Shown one piece after another: positions 43,901 to 53,984 of a DNA stretch of 64,000 nt. Source of the stretch: Tricholoma matsutake (Eukaryota > Basidiomycota > Agaricomycetes > Agaricales > Tricholomataceae); NCBI GenBank assembly GCA_026075535.2, contig AP026540.1, forward strand, positions 2,356,001 to 2,420,000. The letters run 5' to 3'. Both the position numbers and the translations under genes were made by a program. Every line of letters starts with the position of its first letter. Position 1 is the first letter of the stretch. Under the pieces are notes generated by a model that was not told the origin of the DNA, ran no database searches, and saw only the letters and a list, made by a program, of their open reading frames with translations.

Positions 43901-43990
43901 TCTTCTGGTGGTTTGAATATGCCAATGACCAGTTCTCCTTGTCCATATGCAATCAGGATGTCTGTTGCATCCTGTTCATGGGTTTCTTCC
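40960..43990 (-). pseudogene. Family A pol, RT to chromodomain, minus copy
   Basis: RT retains GYIRPSKSP (43675-43650) and an intact YMDDIL box (43284-43273), unlike the plus copy. RNase H ([18 protein letters not shown]), integrase HHCC ([20 protein letters not shown]), core ([12 protein letters not shown]) and chromodomain (YEVEVIIAHKK, YLMKWVDYP, NTWEP) follow. TGA after SDAL (about 43588) marks the same site that is TGA at 16837 in the plus copy. More stops and frame changes separate the blocks. Confidence 0.9.
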
Positions 43991-44250
43991 ATTGCTCATA
44001 TTTCCATACCTGTGTCTGCCAGTAGTTCCTCATCTGGTACCTCTTCAACCTTTACTCGAGGGGGAGTCTCCCTGGGCATAGGTACTTCAGCATTGATGGT
44101 ACTGTAATCTGGGGTCCTATAATCATGGGTCAGGGTAGCCTCTTGTCGAGGGTTGTTTGTCCTGTTTTGCAGTGTCACTTTTGAGTTCCTTTTGCCAGTG
44201 CTTTCCTCCCCTGTGGAGGTTAGCAATTCTTTTATCTTCTGTACGATTCA

Positions 44251-45106
44251 TCATGTTGTGTTGCACTCGTTGTGTTTGCCCTTTTTCCATTGTTCTTTCT
44301 TTTGGTTTTCTTGGGTCTTGGCGACAGCACGTCTCACTGCTTTGAGGTTCCTAACATCTTTAGGAGTACCTCCAGTCCTGGTTTTTGCGATGGCTTTCTG
44401 GGCCAAATCCAGTCCTTTTGCTTTCTTTTCAGAAAGCCTTTCTCTTGTTTTTGCCACAGCTAATCATGCTCAGGCAAGGCTCTTTTCTTTTTCATTGGAG
44501 AGCCTCTTTCTCATTTTGGCCATGATGTGTTGAATTCATGCCATTCTGTCATTGGGTGTCTCCCTTCCAGTGTCGACCCTGGGGAGGTTTAGGGTGTTTG
44601 GGAGGGCCTGTTTGGCTCTTCTTGTCTTCTCCAAGATTCATTGGATTTGAGCCCGTCATCCTTCATCTCGGAACTTAAAGGTTCCCTTCTTCCAGTCGAT
44701 GATCAGGTTTATCTCCTGCAGCCATGGCAGGCCCAGGATTACCGATTCTTTGCCTAGTCTGGCAACTAGGTATTCCATTGGGTAGTTCCTTCCGATGATG
44801 TGGAGCCTCCCTTTCATGCATCTTATGATCATTCCCTGCTTATTCAGGGTTCCATCCACATTCATGGCCCGGATGGTGCAGCCTAAGGGATATGTCCTGA
44901 TCCCTTCTTGTTTGACAAATTTTGAGTCAATAAAGACTCCTCCTGCTCCAGAGTTGAGGAGCGCATTCATTGCAATGTCTTTCCCATTGTCTGACTCAGC
45001 TACCCGAATAGACAGGTGCATAGATTGTCTTGTCTATTCATGGTAGCTAAGAGTACAGATCCTATGGAGACTACAGCAGTGACTGGTGTCGTATCAGGCC
45101 GCTGTT
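44251..45106 (-). pseudogene. Family A protease and repeat spacer, minus copy
   Basis: Protease active site reads NALLNSGAGGVFID: the catalytic Asp of DSG is Asn, so the protease is dead in this copy although the RT box is intact. The 22-residue repeat spacer follows (AKTRERLSEKKAKG). Confidence 0.85.
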
Positions 45107-46005
45107 CTAAAAACCCAATTCCTCCATGAGGTTGAGGGCTCGTTCTTTCTCTTCTTCATCCAATTCATCCAGCATCGTGTGGATTTTCTGGTAGGTGTCC
45201 ACCCCAGTCTTTTTCTGGGTGAAGCAGTTTCGGTAGGGAGGGGGCGCTGACCCCATCTGGTTGGGGTTCTTTCCATCCCTGTGGTCAGACAATCGGTGTC
45301 CCGGTTGGTGGCAGATGAAACACAATCCCTTTCGGAGGTGTTCCATGCATTCTTGGTTTGTTAATCGGTTGATGTCAAGAGAGGGCTGTCCTTTCTTCAT
45401 TGTTTCTTTTGTCTTCTCATTCTGCCTGGTCTTTCCCAGGATTGCCATGGCCCGTTTCCATTGGCCTTTGTATTTTGAAGCTGCCTTTATCCAGCCTTCA
45501 AGAGTATTGGGTACCATCTCCATTGTGTGTACCCTCTTCAGTAATTTGGGGTGCAGTCCATCCATGAAGTATTCGATCATGGCTGCATCTTCGGTGATTC
45601 CCGTCCTGTCTTTCAGGATGCGGAAACTTGCCACATATTCTTTGAGGTTCCCTGAACCTTGTTTGAGATTCTTAATCTCTGTTTTTGCCATTCTGGCACG
45701 TCGATCGGTGAGAAGGCTTCTAGGACCTTCTGTCTGAAGTCTGCGTATTCTCCGAGTCCCTCAGATTGGTGTTGGTTGACAAATGCCTGTGCCCAGGCAG
45801 CTGCTGTCCCTCCATTCATGAAGGACAGCGTGAAGATGATCTTCTTGTCATTTGTGTCATAGACCTGGTCATTGATTTGCAAGTACCTGTCTATCTCCTG
45901 CAGGAACTTGGCAGTCTTGGTCTGCTCTCCTGAGAAGTCTGTGGGTGATTGGATTTGAATGTCCTTCACAGACATCATGGGTGTGGTTGCGGTGGGTTCA
46001 GACAT
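45107..46005 (-). pseudogene. Family A gag, minus copy, with -1 frameshift site
   Basis: Starts MSEPTATTPMMSVKD at 46005; one frameshift near 45690. The C-terminal part is open from 45691 to the stop at 45107 and includes DINRLTNQECMEHL with the ancestral CGA, the CFICHQPGHRLSDH knuckle (final His) and DELDEEEKERALNLMEELGF. The heptamer G GGT TTT (45116-45110) directly precedes the stop TAG (45109-45107), identical to the plus copy. Confidence 0.9.
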
Positions 46006-46823
46006 CTCATTATAGAGGTTGTCAATTTTGTCTGTTAGGAAGTGGGTGGATGTTTCAGGTGGGGGGGTGTGTGGTCATTCAAAGTCTTTGTTGGTGAGGA
46101 AATCTCCTCTTTGTCTTTTGGTTGATCTGTAGAACCAACACTGTGCTGGGGTTGAGTAATGGACTAGTCTTCTGTTATATCAGTACCAAGATGAACCTAG
46201 CTGTGGTTCCGCTTCTCTTGGTGGTTGGTCTGTGGTTTGTCTAGACCCAGGTCATTGTGGTGTGTTTTGAGACGTATTGCCTACAACTAGGTAGGTGGGC
46301 TAGCAGATAGTTTAGATCTTATGTTAAGGGCAAAGCCTCAACCACTCGATCTAGTCGATGTCGTTCGACAAGGTGCTTCCTCAACGAGTCATTTGGTACT
46401 AGTCTTACTCAGAGCGTCCAATGTAAGATGAGTAGTACACTCTAGCAGGCCTTCTGCCTAGAGTTGTTGGGGTTCATGCACTAAGGGGCTTCCTTAGTGG
46501 TTTCAAGTAAGTTCGCGAGTTCACAAGTTAAGGCTGTAGATTGCCTAGATCTAAACTAAGGTCATCCATACTACAAGTTGCAGTACTTATACTAGAAGGG
46601 AGGTCCCTATCATCCAATCGGAAGGATAGATGCGTATCAAGTAAGAATAGAAACTGTAAGCCTCATGCCTAGCATGAGGCATCTGATGTCACAGACCTCA
46701 TGTCAAGGGGCTGTTGTATCACAGCATGTGTGGGAGTGGGTTCAGGTGCATGGAGTCACCATGCATCAAGGGTGCCTTCCATGGGAAGGGGATTGAATGC
46801 ATGTTGTCAGCATGCATCATGTG

Positions 46824-49534
46824 TAGGGTGGCTGAAGTTCAGTTCAGTCCAGTTCTTCGCACTTTTTGCTGAACACCAAACTGAACTTTGAGAAATTTTC
46901 CTGGACCAAACTGAGGACTGAACAGAACTGGATAGAACCAGTTCTGTACAGTTCTGTCCAGTTCAGTTCTCAGTTCAAACTGGGTGAACTGGAAGATTTG
47001 TAAAAAAAAAAAAATTCTATGGTAACACCTATCTATCAAATTTTGATCAGTTCTACTACTTCATGGGCATCAGCATCTGTACGAGCATCAATAAAGTGAG
47101 ATTTGTAGGCATGTTTGAGGATCTGCACCCTCCCAAACAGGAATGGATCCATACCATTTTGGTGCAGAGTATCTGTGATGCCACTACTCGAAAAAGATCT
47201 TTCCGAGGCCACAGATGACCCTTGGATGGCCAGATAATTGTGTGCAATTTGTGATAGGGTAGGGTACTGCTTTGAATAATACTGAGAGGTCATTTAGTAA
47301 CTGTCTGTCTCATGAAAAGAAGTGTACATACCCCCCACCACTTAATTGGGTCCAGGTCCTGCTCTCCAGCCTGAGCTGCCTCCCGAGGACTATTGACATA
47401 CTCTAAAAGCTCTTTCCTTGGATCACTGGGGACCAATTCCTCTGGTCCATCATTGAGAGATGATAAGATCCAGTTTGCACCATAACCATTAAATGGCAAT
47501 GGTTTTTCTAAGAGAATTCAGAAAACGCTTAAATTACTGAAATTCAAAAGTTTAAGAACCTTTGGGGGTGGGGGCAGCAGTGGTGGCTGTGGATTTCACA
47601 GGATGTTGATAATAGGAGTCAAACTATGCAAAATGGCTTAGAAAGCTACTACTTCAGAAGAAAAAAATGACAGCACGCACCACTTTTTCAAAAGAGGCAT
47701 AACCTGCATTGTAGGCTTCATGATCCCATTTGTTCTTACAATAACTAAGTTTAATCGATGGATGCAATGCTAAGTGCTGACATCAGCAAAAATCGTGCTG
47801 AAGGATTGAAAACTCTGCCAATGCACCAAGACAAATAAAGTAACTTCATAGCTGGACGTTGATACTGCAAGAGTCATCGAAATGGCGCTATTTCAACAAT
47901 GCGGGATGACTGAAGAACAATTTAGAAACCACAGGATAAAAATAATCACACACTATGCTTACCTGGTCATCAGATACGACAAAGTCCATGATGTGCTCGA
48001 GAAGACCTTGTCAGCTCCATTTGATGTTTGGAATAGTCTCGACAAAACTGTCAAGACTCATTTGGTTGGGAAGGCCTTCCAGCTTTTTAGTCTTTTGCTT
48101 TGGCAATGCGCGTTGATTGGGGGCAATTTCTAGCTCTCAGCACCTTTGAATATACATGTCACCATGAGATGACCAGTGGCTGTAAAAGAAAATTTAGCAA
48201 GGTATATTTGTAACAAAACATTAATCAATTACTGCCAAATATGCGTATGCAAGGTGCTGTTGGCACCTTTTAAAAAGGCATGGTCCCAGCGGTAACCTTT
48301 AGTGCTAATAAATGAACCTATGAGTGCAATAAAACACGATAAACACAATGACATACATGCAGGCCTTGCAGAAATGGCCTTTTTCAACTTTACCCATTGC
48401 CTTGTCCCAGATTTTGCCTGGTGTAAACATTACACGTAAGTCTTGTGTACATGGATCTTCTCCTCGATGGAAGTGCTTTCATGGTGGCTAAGAATACTTG
48501 TAAGTGAAGAGGTTGACAGAAAGGCCATGCAACTTACCATACGTTCGCGCTGAATCTCTTCCTTCATCTTCTCATATTTTTCCAGCAGATCCTCCGCCAC
48601 TTCATCCTCGGCCTCATCAACTTTGTTACCAACTTCCTTTTGGCTGTCAGACTCATCGTCACTTTCAATCACCCTTGTCTTCAGTTTTGATGTGGTAGGG
48701 CAGCAGGGTTTTGAAGTGGAAGTAGCTACCTTTGCAACAGAACCCTTTTCTGGGGATGGAGGGGCAGAGTTCGCATGTTTTTGTTCAGGCTTGAACTTTG
48801 TGGCGTTAGTGGGTTCTGAGATAAGCGAGATCAGCTGAGCAGTTAGCAGATAAGATGAATGAGTTCACTTTTCTCACCGACTACACAGATGAAATTAGAG
48901 ATGAATGGTCGTGAATAGGAGATATGGAATGTAAACGCACGAATAAATTTTGATTGAAAGAATTTGCGGCTTTTGGGCGATTGGAATGCAGCACCTGCAC
49001 CTGCCCTGTCAGATAGGTTTGCTGCTGACTTTTCTTGCTGGGGCTTTGTTCTTCAATCCTGGGAGAAGATCGTCCTCGGTATCTGATGTCTGTTGAGCCG
49101 AGCTGTCGGATCTTTTGTGCTTGTGAGTAGCAGGGCAGCTCTCATCACTCGGAGAGTTGAGCCATTCAATCTCCATTGCGTCCTTGAGCATGCCATCGTC
49201 ATTTAGTGCTGGTGCATCAGAGTCAGACATAGCGTGAAGCGAGAGCAGAAAAAAATATATTGACTTTGGAAAAAATTATTTCTGGCCAAGTACGCATCAA
49301 GTCAGGGCACATCATATCATATCATATTAATAATGTCAATGTGCCTCTCCCCCCATGAAAGTTCAGTTCGAACCAGTCCGAACCTGGTTCCCCTGTCTAC
49401 TCCAAGTCCAGAACTGAGAACCAGAACTGTTCAGTCCAGTGGCCGGACTGAACCCAAACTGAACAGAACTGTCAGTTTGGTTCTGTTGGTTCCAGTTCTT
49501 TGCATTGGTTTGGGACTGAACTTCGGCAACCCTA
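46824..49534 (-). mobile_element. hAT element with internally deleted transposase gene
   Basis: TSD ATCATGTG at 46816-46823 and 49535-49542. The ends TAGGGTGGCTGAAGTTCAGT and TAGGGTTGCCGAAGTTCAGT form TIRs, with subterminal CAGTCCAGTTC/GGACTGAAC repeats. The 2.7 kb interior keeps the two ends of a transposase gene. Confidence 0.93.
47036..49230 (-). pseudogene. hAT transposase, N- and C-terminal remnants
   Basis: The N-terminus at 49230 (MSDSDAPALNDDGMLKD, EIEWLNSPSDES) is followed by an acidic segment (KVDEAEDEVAEDLLEKYEK), a BED-like finger piece (WDKAMGKVEKGHFCKAC, about 48400), a linker (PNQRALPKQKTKKLEG) and QGLLEHIMDFVVSDDQ. The catalytic core is missing between about 47880 and 47500. 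The C-terminal dimerisation domain is clear: YPTLSQIAHNYLAIQGSSVA and SERSFSSSG. A 50 nt intron (47331-47282, GTATGT...CTCAG) precedes it. Confidence 0.88.
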
Positions 49535-49661
49535 ATCATGTGTGTGTCTGGTGTCAAGAGTGTGCCTCAGGCATGAGTCAGGGAGTGCCTCCTGTCTGGA
49601 GGGGATTGTCATGGTGCATCAGGTCAGTCAGGTTCCATGAGTTACAAGGAAAATTGTAACA

Positions 49662-50415
49662 GTTGTTGGCAAAGGTGTGCTGTGTCAAGCACCCATTGGC
49701 TGACAAACAAAAGCTGCATAATGCCTCAGCAACCAATGCACTTGATCAGTTGACAAGCAGCTTCAACTCTGACTGTGTTCACAAGTGAGATGACCATCGA
49801 ATGGCACAGAGTATTCAACTCATGCAATGGTCTTTGGCCCAGCTGGAACTTCACGAGTTGCGGGCACACAATGATGCACTGCATGACTGAGTTTTGGCAG
49901 AAGTGAGATGTGCTGATCAAGCTGAGAACAACCTTCAATTGCTCCAAGCTCTTCAGAACCAGCAACATGGACATCGACAGCACAGGTCTCAAGGATCCTC
50001 TTACCAATATCGGGTGTCTGACTCTGATTGTGATGCTGTGTATGAATGTGTTCAATCTCGCTGTCACCATCGTCAACCTCACTGAAGCATTAGCCCACCA
50101 CACCTTCAACTTCATGGAAGAAGGGAGCGACAATATGGTGGAGAAGATGAGCTCGAGCATGGCTCATTTATGATCTCTGCTCCTACACCATCAACATCTC
50201 ATGTTCAACCCATAGCATCCACATCACATGGTGTCCTTGAAGCCCACCAGCCACAGCAGTTGACACCTCCACACTGGACACCATCACCACAAGTGACTAT
50301 TACTCCGTCCGCATCAGGTCCCACCAACTTTGTGATCACTCCCCGCAGAACTCACGATGGAATCTCTATTGACATCAAGACACCCACTCCATCTCATTCC
50401 AATCCTAATGTGTAA
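49662..50415 (+). pseudogene. DUF6818-like protein, 3' part
   Basis: Same frame as the 5' part after removing gypsy A. It encodes KHPLADKQKLHNASATNALD, then a coiled-coil-like MAQSIQLMQWSLAQLELHEL, DQAENNLQLLQALQNQQ and a Pro/Ser/Thr-rich C-terminus (GPTNFVITPRRTHDGISIDI), ending at 50415. TGA at 49786, 49888 and 50083 stand where CGA is likely. The total would be roughly 600 residues. Confidence 0.72.
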
Positions 50416-50945
50416 CTTAACATTTCACTGTCACTATCTTTTTCTCAATCCACATTCCTTCATCTCAATTATCATCTCTTATCATTTTGTTCATTTCTGA
50501 CCTTTCATTGACCTATATACCTCTATATACCAAGCCATCTCTGTTGAAATTAATTACCAATATTGTTGCATGTGCATATTCTCCCACATTAATTACCAAT
50601 ATTGATACATGTTTCATATGCATATTCCTCTGGAGTCATGTGATATCCTTACTATTATGTATATAAGGAGAACCTGTACTGTAGTAGGAATATAGAGTGT
50701 TCTTACCTCTGCTAACCCTAGCTGTAAGTCTAACTAAACCCCAGGTAGGTTGTAAGGAACATGTTGTCTCTTCCCCTGTGCAGCGTATATAGTCTGCTCC
50801 AACAATCTCCTCTCATTTTGTTCATTTCTGACCTTTCAGTTGACCTAGATACCTCAATATACCAAGTGATCTTTTATTCTTGCCTTAATAGCCTACAGCT
50901 TTATAATTTACAGTACTGCAATAATATTATGTTGTGCTGTTGTAA
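50416..50945. other. Spacer between convergent Harbinger genes
   Basis: No gene. A roughly 60 bp block containing CATTTTGTTCATTTCTGACC, then TTTCA and an ATATACC end, occurs twice, about 330 bp apart (near 50475 and 50815). Confidence 0.7.
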
Positions 50946-52319
50946 CTATGCTGGAATGGCAACTAAGTGGAAACGCGAGACCCTATCATGATGATGGATA
51001 TCACCAAAAAGCATGTCTCCCAAGTTATTCCACAACTCCTCATCCTCTGATGCCTTCCATACTGGCATGTATACATTTCGGATTTGATTTATTCCTACTA
51101 ATTCAGTCCAGATATTGTGCAGCCTACAGCACAGTTCTAGAAGTGCTGTCGATCCTGTTCTGCGTTGATATCCAATGGCACCCGAAGTCGCCCAAATGAA
51201 CCTTGCAGCATACAATTTCCCCATTCAGCTGACTGCCGGTGTGACAACAGTTGGCGATTGAACTGAAGAAACTCTTCCTGCTCGTAAGGATCTTCAGAAA
51301 TGTATTCGCCTTCCTTCACTGGTGCTCGTATCTTGCCTGCAATCAAAGCTGTCCCATGTGGAAAGCCTGTATGAGATACAAGGAAGTAGCTATCGGGAAC
51401 CTTTGTGAGCAGTTGGTGGAAAATGGGGCGAGCGACGTGTGAGTCATGCCAACTGCCTGGTGCGTTTAACACAGCCGAGATGATGACGCCTGGACTCGGA
51501 AACGAAACGCTCGTGAGATTGGAGAAATTGACAGATAGAATGGTTACACACCTCGAGGAGAGTAAGCAATGACATTGTTGATCGTATGATCACTTTTCCA
51601 GCCATTATACGTCGCATTCTCAACCTCAGGACTATCTGCCTCTTGCGCGAGTAAAGCCAACCCATCGATTACCCCAAACACACCCTCTAACATTGAATGA
51701 CACTCACAAACCAGGGCCGACTCAGCTGCAAACTCTTGTGGTGTTCGCGGTAATCTTATTGCCCCCTCCTTCATTGATCTGACCATCTGTAGGAGGATGT
51801 GTTTCGCGAAATCGAGATAGCGTGAAACCGTGGAAGGAGTGAGCACGAAAATGTGCTGTAAGGTGATCTCCAACATTGCTGAGCCTAAATAATGCAGAAC
51901 TAGCCCAAGTCCTCCTGCAGCATCAAGGGAACGGTTTCCAAGACGAGGTTCACCTATAATGGCAACATCATTCCGAGGAATTGTTGACAACTCCCATCGC
52001 TCTGCAAATCTTCCCCGGCCCTCGAGAAGATGATGAAATGTTTCAACATCAAAGCCCATGGTAGTGATGAACGCACGGTCATTTCTCACAGCATATAAGA
52101 CTTGCCAAGTTGCCAAGGAGTTCCAATGCGTGGATTCGGCAGCAAGTCTTGTCGACGGAGGTACAATCGATTGACATTACGGCGACGCACCCGAGTTGCG
52201 CGAGCCTCAACAATGCCGAGAAGGAAAATGACTAAGCATAGGCTAGTGGCTTCGTCATCGTCATCAATGGCATTGAGATGGTTCAGACTGTCTGTGAAGA
52301 GGGACTGGTAGGATGTCAT
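50946..52319 (-). pseudogene. PIF/Harbinger DDE transposase, two small lesions
   Basis: From 52319: MTSYQSLFTDSLNHL, LYLRRQDLLPNPRIGTPWQ, then after a frame break RNDRAFITTMGFDVETFH, STVSRYLDFAKHILLQMV, GVFGVIDGLALL (first Asp). A 62 nt intron lies at 51551-51490 (GTGTGT...TCCAG), followed by APGSWHDSHVARPIF (second Asp), RQSAEWGNCMLQGSFGRL (Glu), CCRLHN and VGINQIRNVYMP. The first lesion is an exact 8 bp tandem duplication (TTGCCAAG at 52102-52109 and 52110-52117 on plus); the second is a 1 nt loss near 51149. Correcting both gives a complete DDE_Tnp_4-type protein. Confidence 0.88.
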
Positions 52320-52494
52320 TGTCGTGCTATAGAGAGATCTTACTTCGGATCTGACCGAAATCTACCAATATGATGGCAGAAATTGCTTACGGGTTCAGCA
52401 TAATCTAGAAAATATAAAATTCAAATAATTTTCACCTCCGGAGTGCGCTGTTTCTATTTCGTAGATTTTTCTAGATCCTTACGGGAAGTCACCC

Positions 52495-53984
52495 AGTGTT
52501 TGAGATCACTCTCGATTGCCATACGTCCCAATTTGGCTTCGGCAGATCACCTAATGGAAGTTTAGATTTTTCTAGATCCTTACGGGCAACTTACGGGAAG
52601 TCACCACTGTCGTACAAGCCCGTTAAAGGAGATCGGCGTGTTGACATCTTCATATTGATCCGAAAGCTCGTTTCGGCAATGCACATGATCTTGTCCCTCT
52701 CGATCAACATATATGTTGTCTGAATCTACGGAAGTTTATATCAAACAGGTTCTAACTCTATCCATAACCCCGCCAACTTCCTACGGCAAGTCACCCAGAC
52801 TCCAGTGGTGTACGGACATGGTGATGTTTGCTACTTAATGTCGGGGACTTTCAACCAAACGCCCATACCTCATGTTGCGTCCATTTGTATACTGGAGATG
52901 GAGGAGAATTCCATGGGTAGTAAGTATTCCAACTTGAAACTTTCTAGACAGCTGATATCCAGGGTTATACCGTTTGAATAGTTTGGGCGTAGTTCCCAAT
53001 AATTCCATTTGGCCTCCGGTACTGGATTGCTATGACACCAGGTCCAGAACCTGCTTTGACTGTTTATTTGATTGGCTTTGGACCAAGACAGCGCAACTTA
53101 TAGGCAAACTGTTACTCCTAAAATCTCGATCAGCCACAAACGACACTCCTGGCTGATGACAACACAATACTTAACTTATCTTATGCAAGTTGTCATAGCC
53201 ACTATGGTGCATGCGTCCTCTACCACGTTGTTCTCCGATTTCTCACACGACGTATCTACCAGGTTCGAAATGACTCGGACGACCGTGGCAAAGATAACAT
53301 CATCAATCATCATCGGACTATCATTATCACAGCGATTTAGGAGGATCTTCCGTGTGTGTCTTAACCCCAGTTCTAAGGCTATTTTCACGCCGTAATCGAC
53401 GTGTACGACTAACCTTCCCTCTCCAGGTATAAGTTCATCTATACGCATACAGATCTTGATCGGTGTCACGTTTGACGTTGTCGGCGTCAACTTTGTTAGT
53501 GTTGGCATCATGACAGGACCACAGCTCTGTTTGACTTACGTCCAATGTTTGGTTCCACCTCGAGGCAAGATTGTACGCTGGCAAAAAAAAAAAAAGATAC
53601 CAGGGGCACGGGATACTGCGTGGTGTTTGAGGGCAAATGTTTTACACTGGCATTAGTGGACCCGCAAACCTGCTTCGCATTGCTTTCTGCTATGAGGGGG
53701 AGTGAATTTCCTTTACGGGGTCGCTCTTGATATTCTATTTGCGCACCAAAGCCCCATCTCCGTCGACATCATTTAGCCTGGATTGTGTCCTGATCGAAGG
53801 TGATTTTACCCTAAATTAGAACCTCACACGGTCAAAAAAAAAATGACGACGGTATAAAGGGACCTACATCCGTTTTCCAGATACGTACATATGATGCCTC
53901 CCCAGTTGGTCGTTATGCTTGGACCTTGAACACTGATAGAGATCAACCAACTTACTCCTGATACCTTGGTCTGTAACAGTCATC
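52495..53984. other. Intergenic region with repeated TIR-like words
   Basis: No supported gene. TTTTTCTAGATCCTTACGGG followed by AAGTCACC recurs at 52566-52608, and a shorter relative (CTACGGCAAGTCACCC) at about 52780-52795, so several Harbinger-type ends lie beside the right TIR. Short ORFs at 53072-53395 (+) and 53176-53511 (-) overlap each other and show no recognisable domain. Confidence 0.6.
53853..53859 (+). promoter_or_regulatory. TATA box of the F-box gene
   Basis: TATAAAG lies about 125 bp before the ATG at 53985. Confidence 0.45.

Larger units (their letters stand above)
30166..49661 (-). mobile_element. Ty3/gypsy family A, full-length minus copy with four nested elements
   Basis: TSD GTTGT flanks it at 30161-30165 and 49662-49666. 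The 3' LTR (30166-38435) is split by a solo family C LTR and a complete family C element. The internal region is 38436-46321. The 5' LTR (46322-49661) is split by a hAT element. The DUF6818 frame reads on when the whole element and one TSD are removed (GKKGLL to AKVCCVK). Confidence 0.92.
46322..49661 (-). repeat. Family A 5' LTR (minus copy), split by a hAT element
   Basis: The LTR proper is 46322-46823 plus 49543-49661, about 620 bp. The two halves join across one copy of ATCATGTG. Confidence 0.9.
28614..52494. mobile_element. PIF/Harbinger-like element, inflated by nested retroelements
   Basis: The left end GGGTGACTTCCCATAAGG and the reverse complement of the right end GGGTGACTTCCCGTAAGG continue as inverted repeats through ATCTAGAANAATCTA. 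The trinucleotide AGT flanks both sides (28611-28613 and 52495-52497). Inside are a DUF6818/Myb-SANT-like gene on plus and a DDE transposase gene on minus, convergent, the two-gene content of Harbinger elements. Without the 19.5 kb gypsy A insertion it would be about 4.4 kb. The left flank is copia gag but the right flank is not clearly copia, so the right end needs checking. Confidence 0.65.

Noticed and set aside
47882..48133. 83-codon plus-strand ORF inside the hAT element
   Set aside because: It is the antisense of the transposase linker and the following exon on the minus strand.
52496..53511. Host genes between the Harbinger end and the F-box gene
   Set aside because: The ORFs are short, overlap on opposite strands, use non-ATG starts in places and show no recognisable motif.
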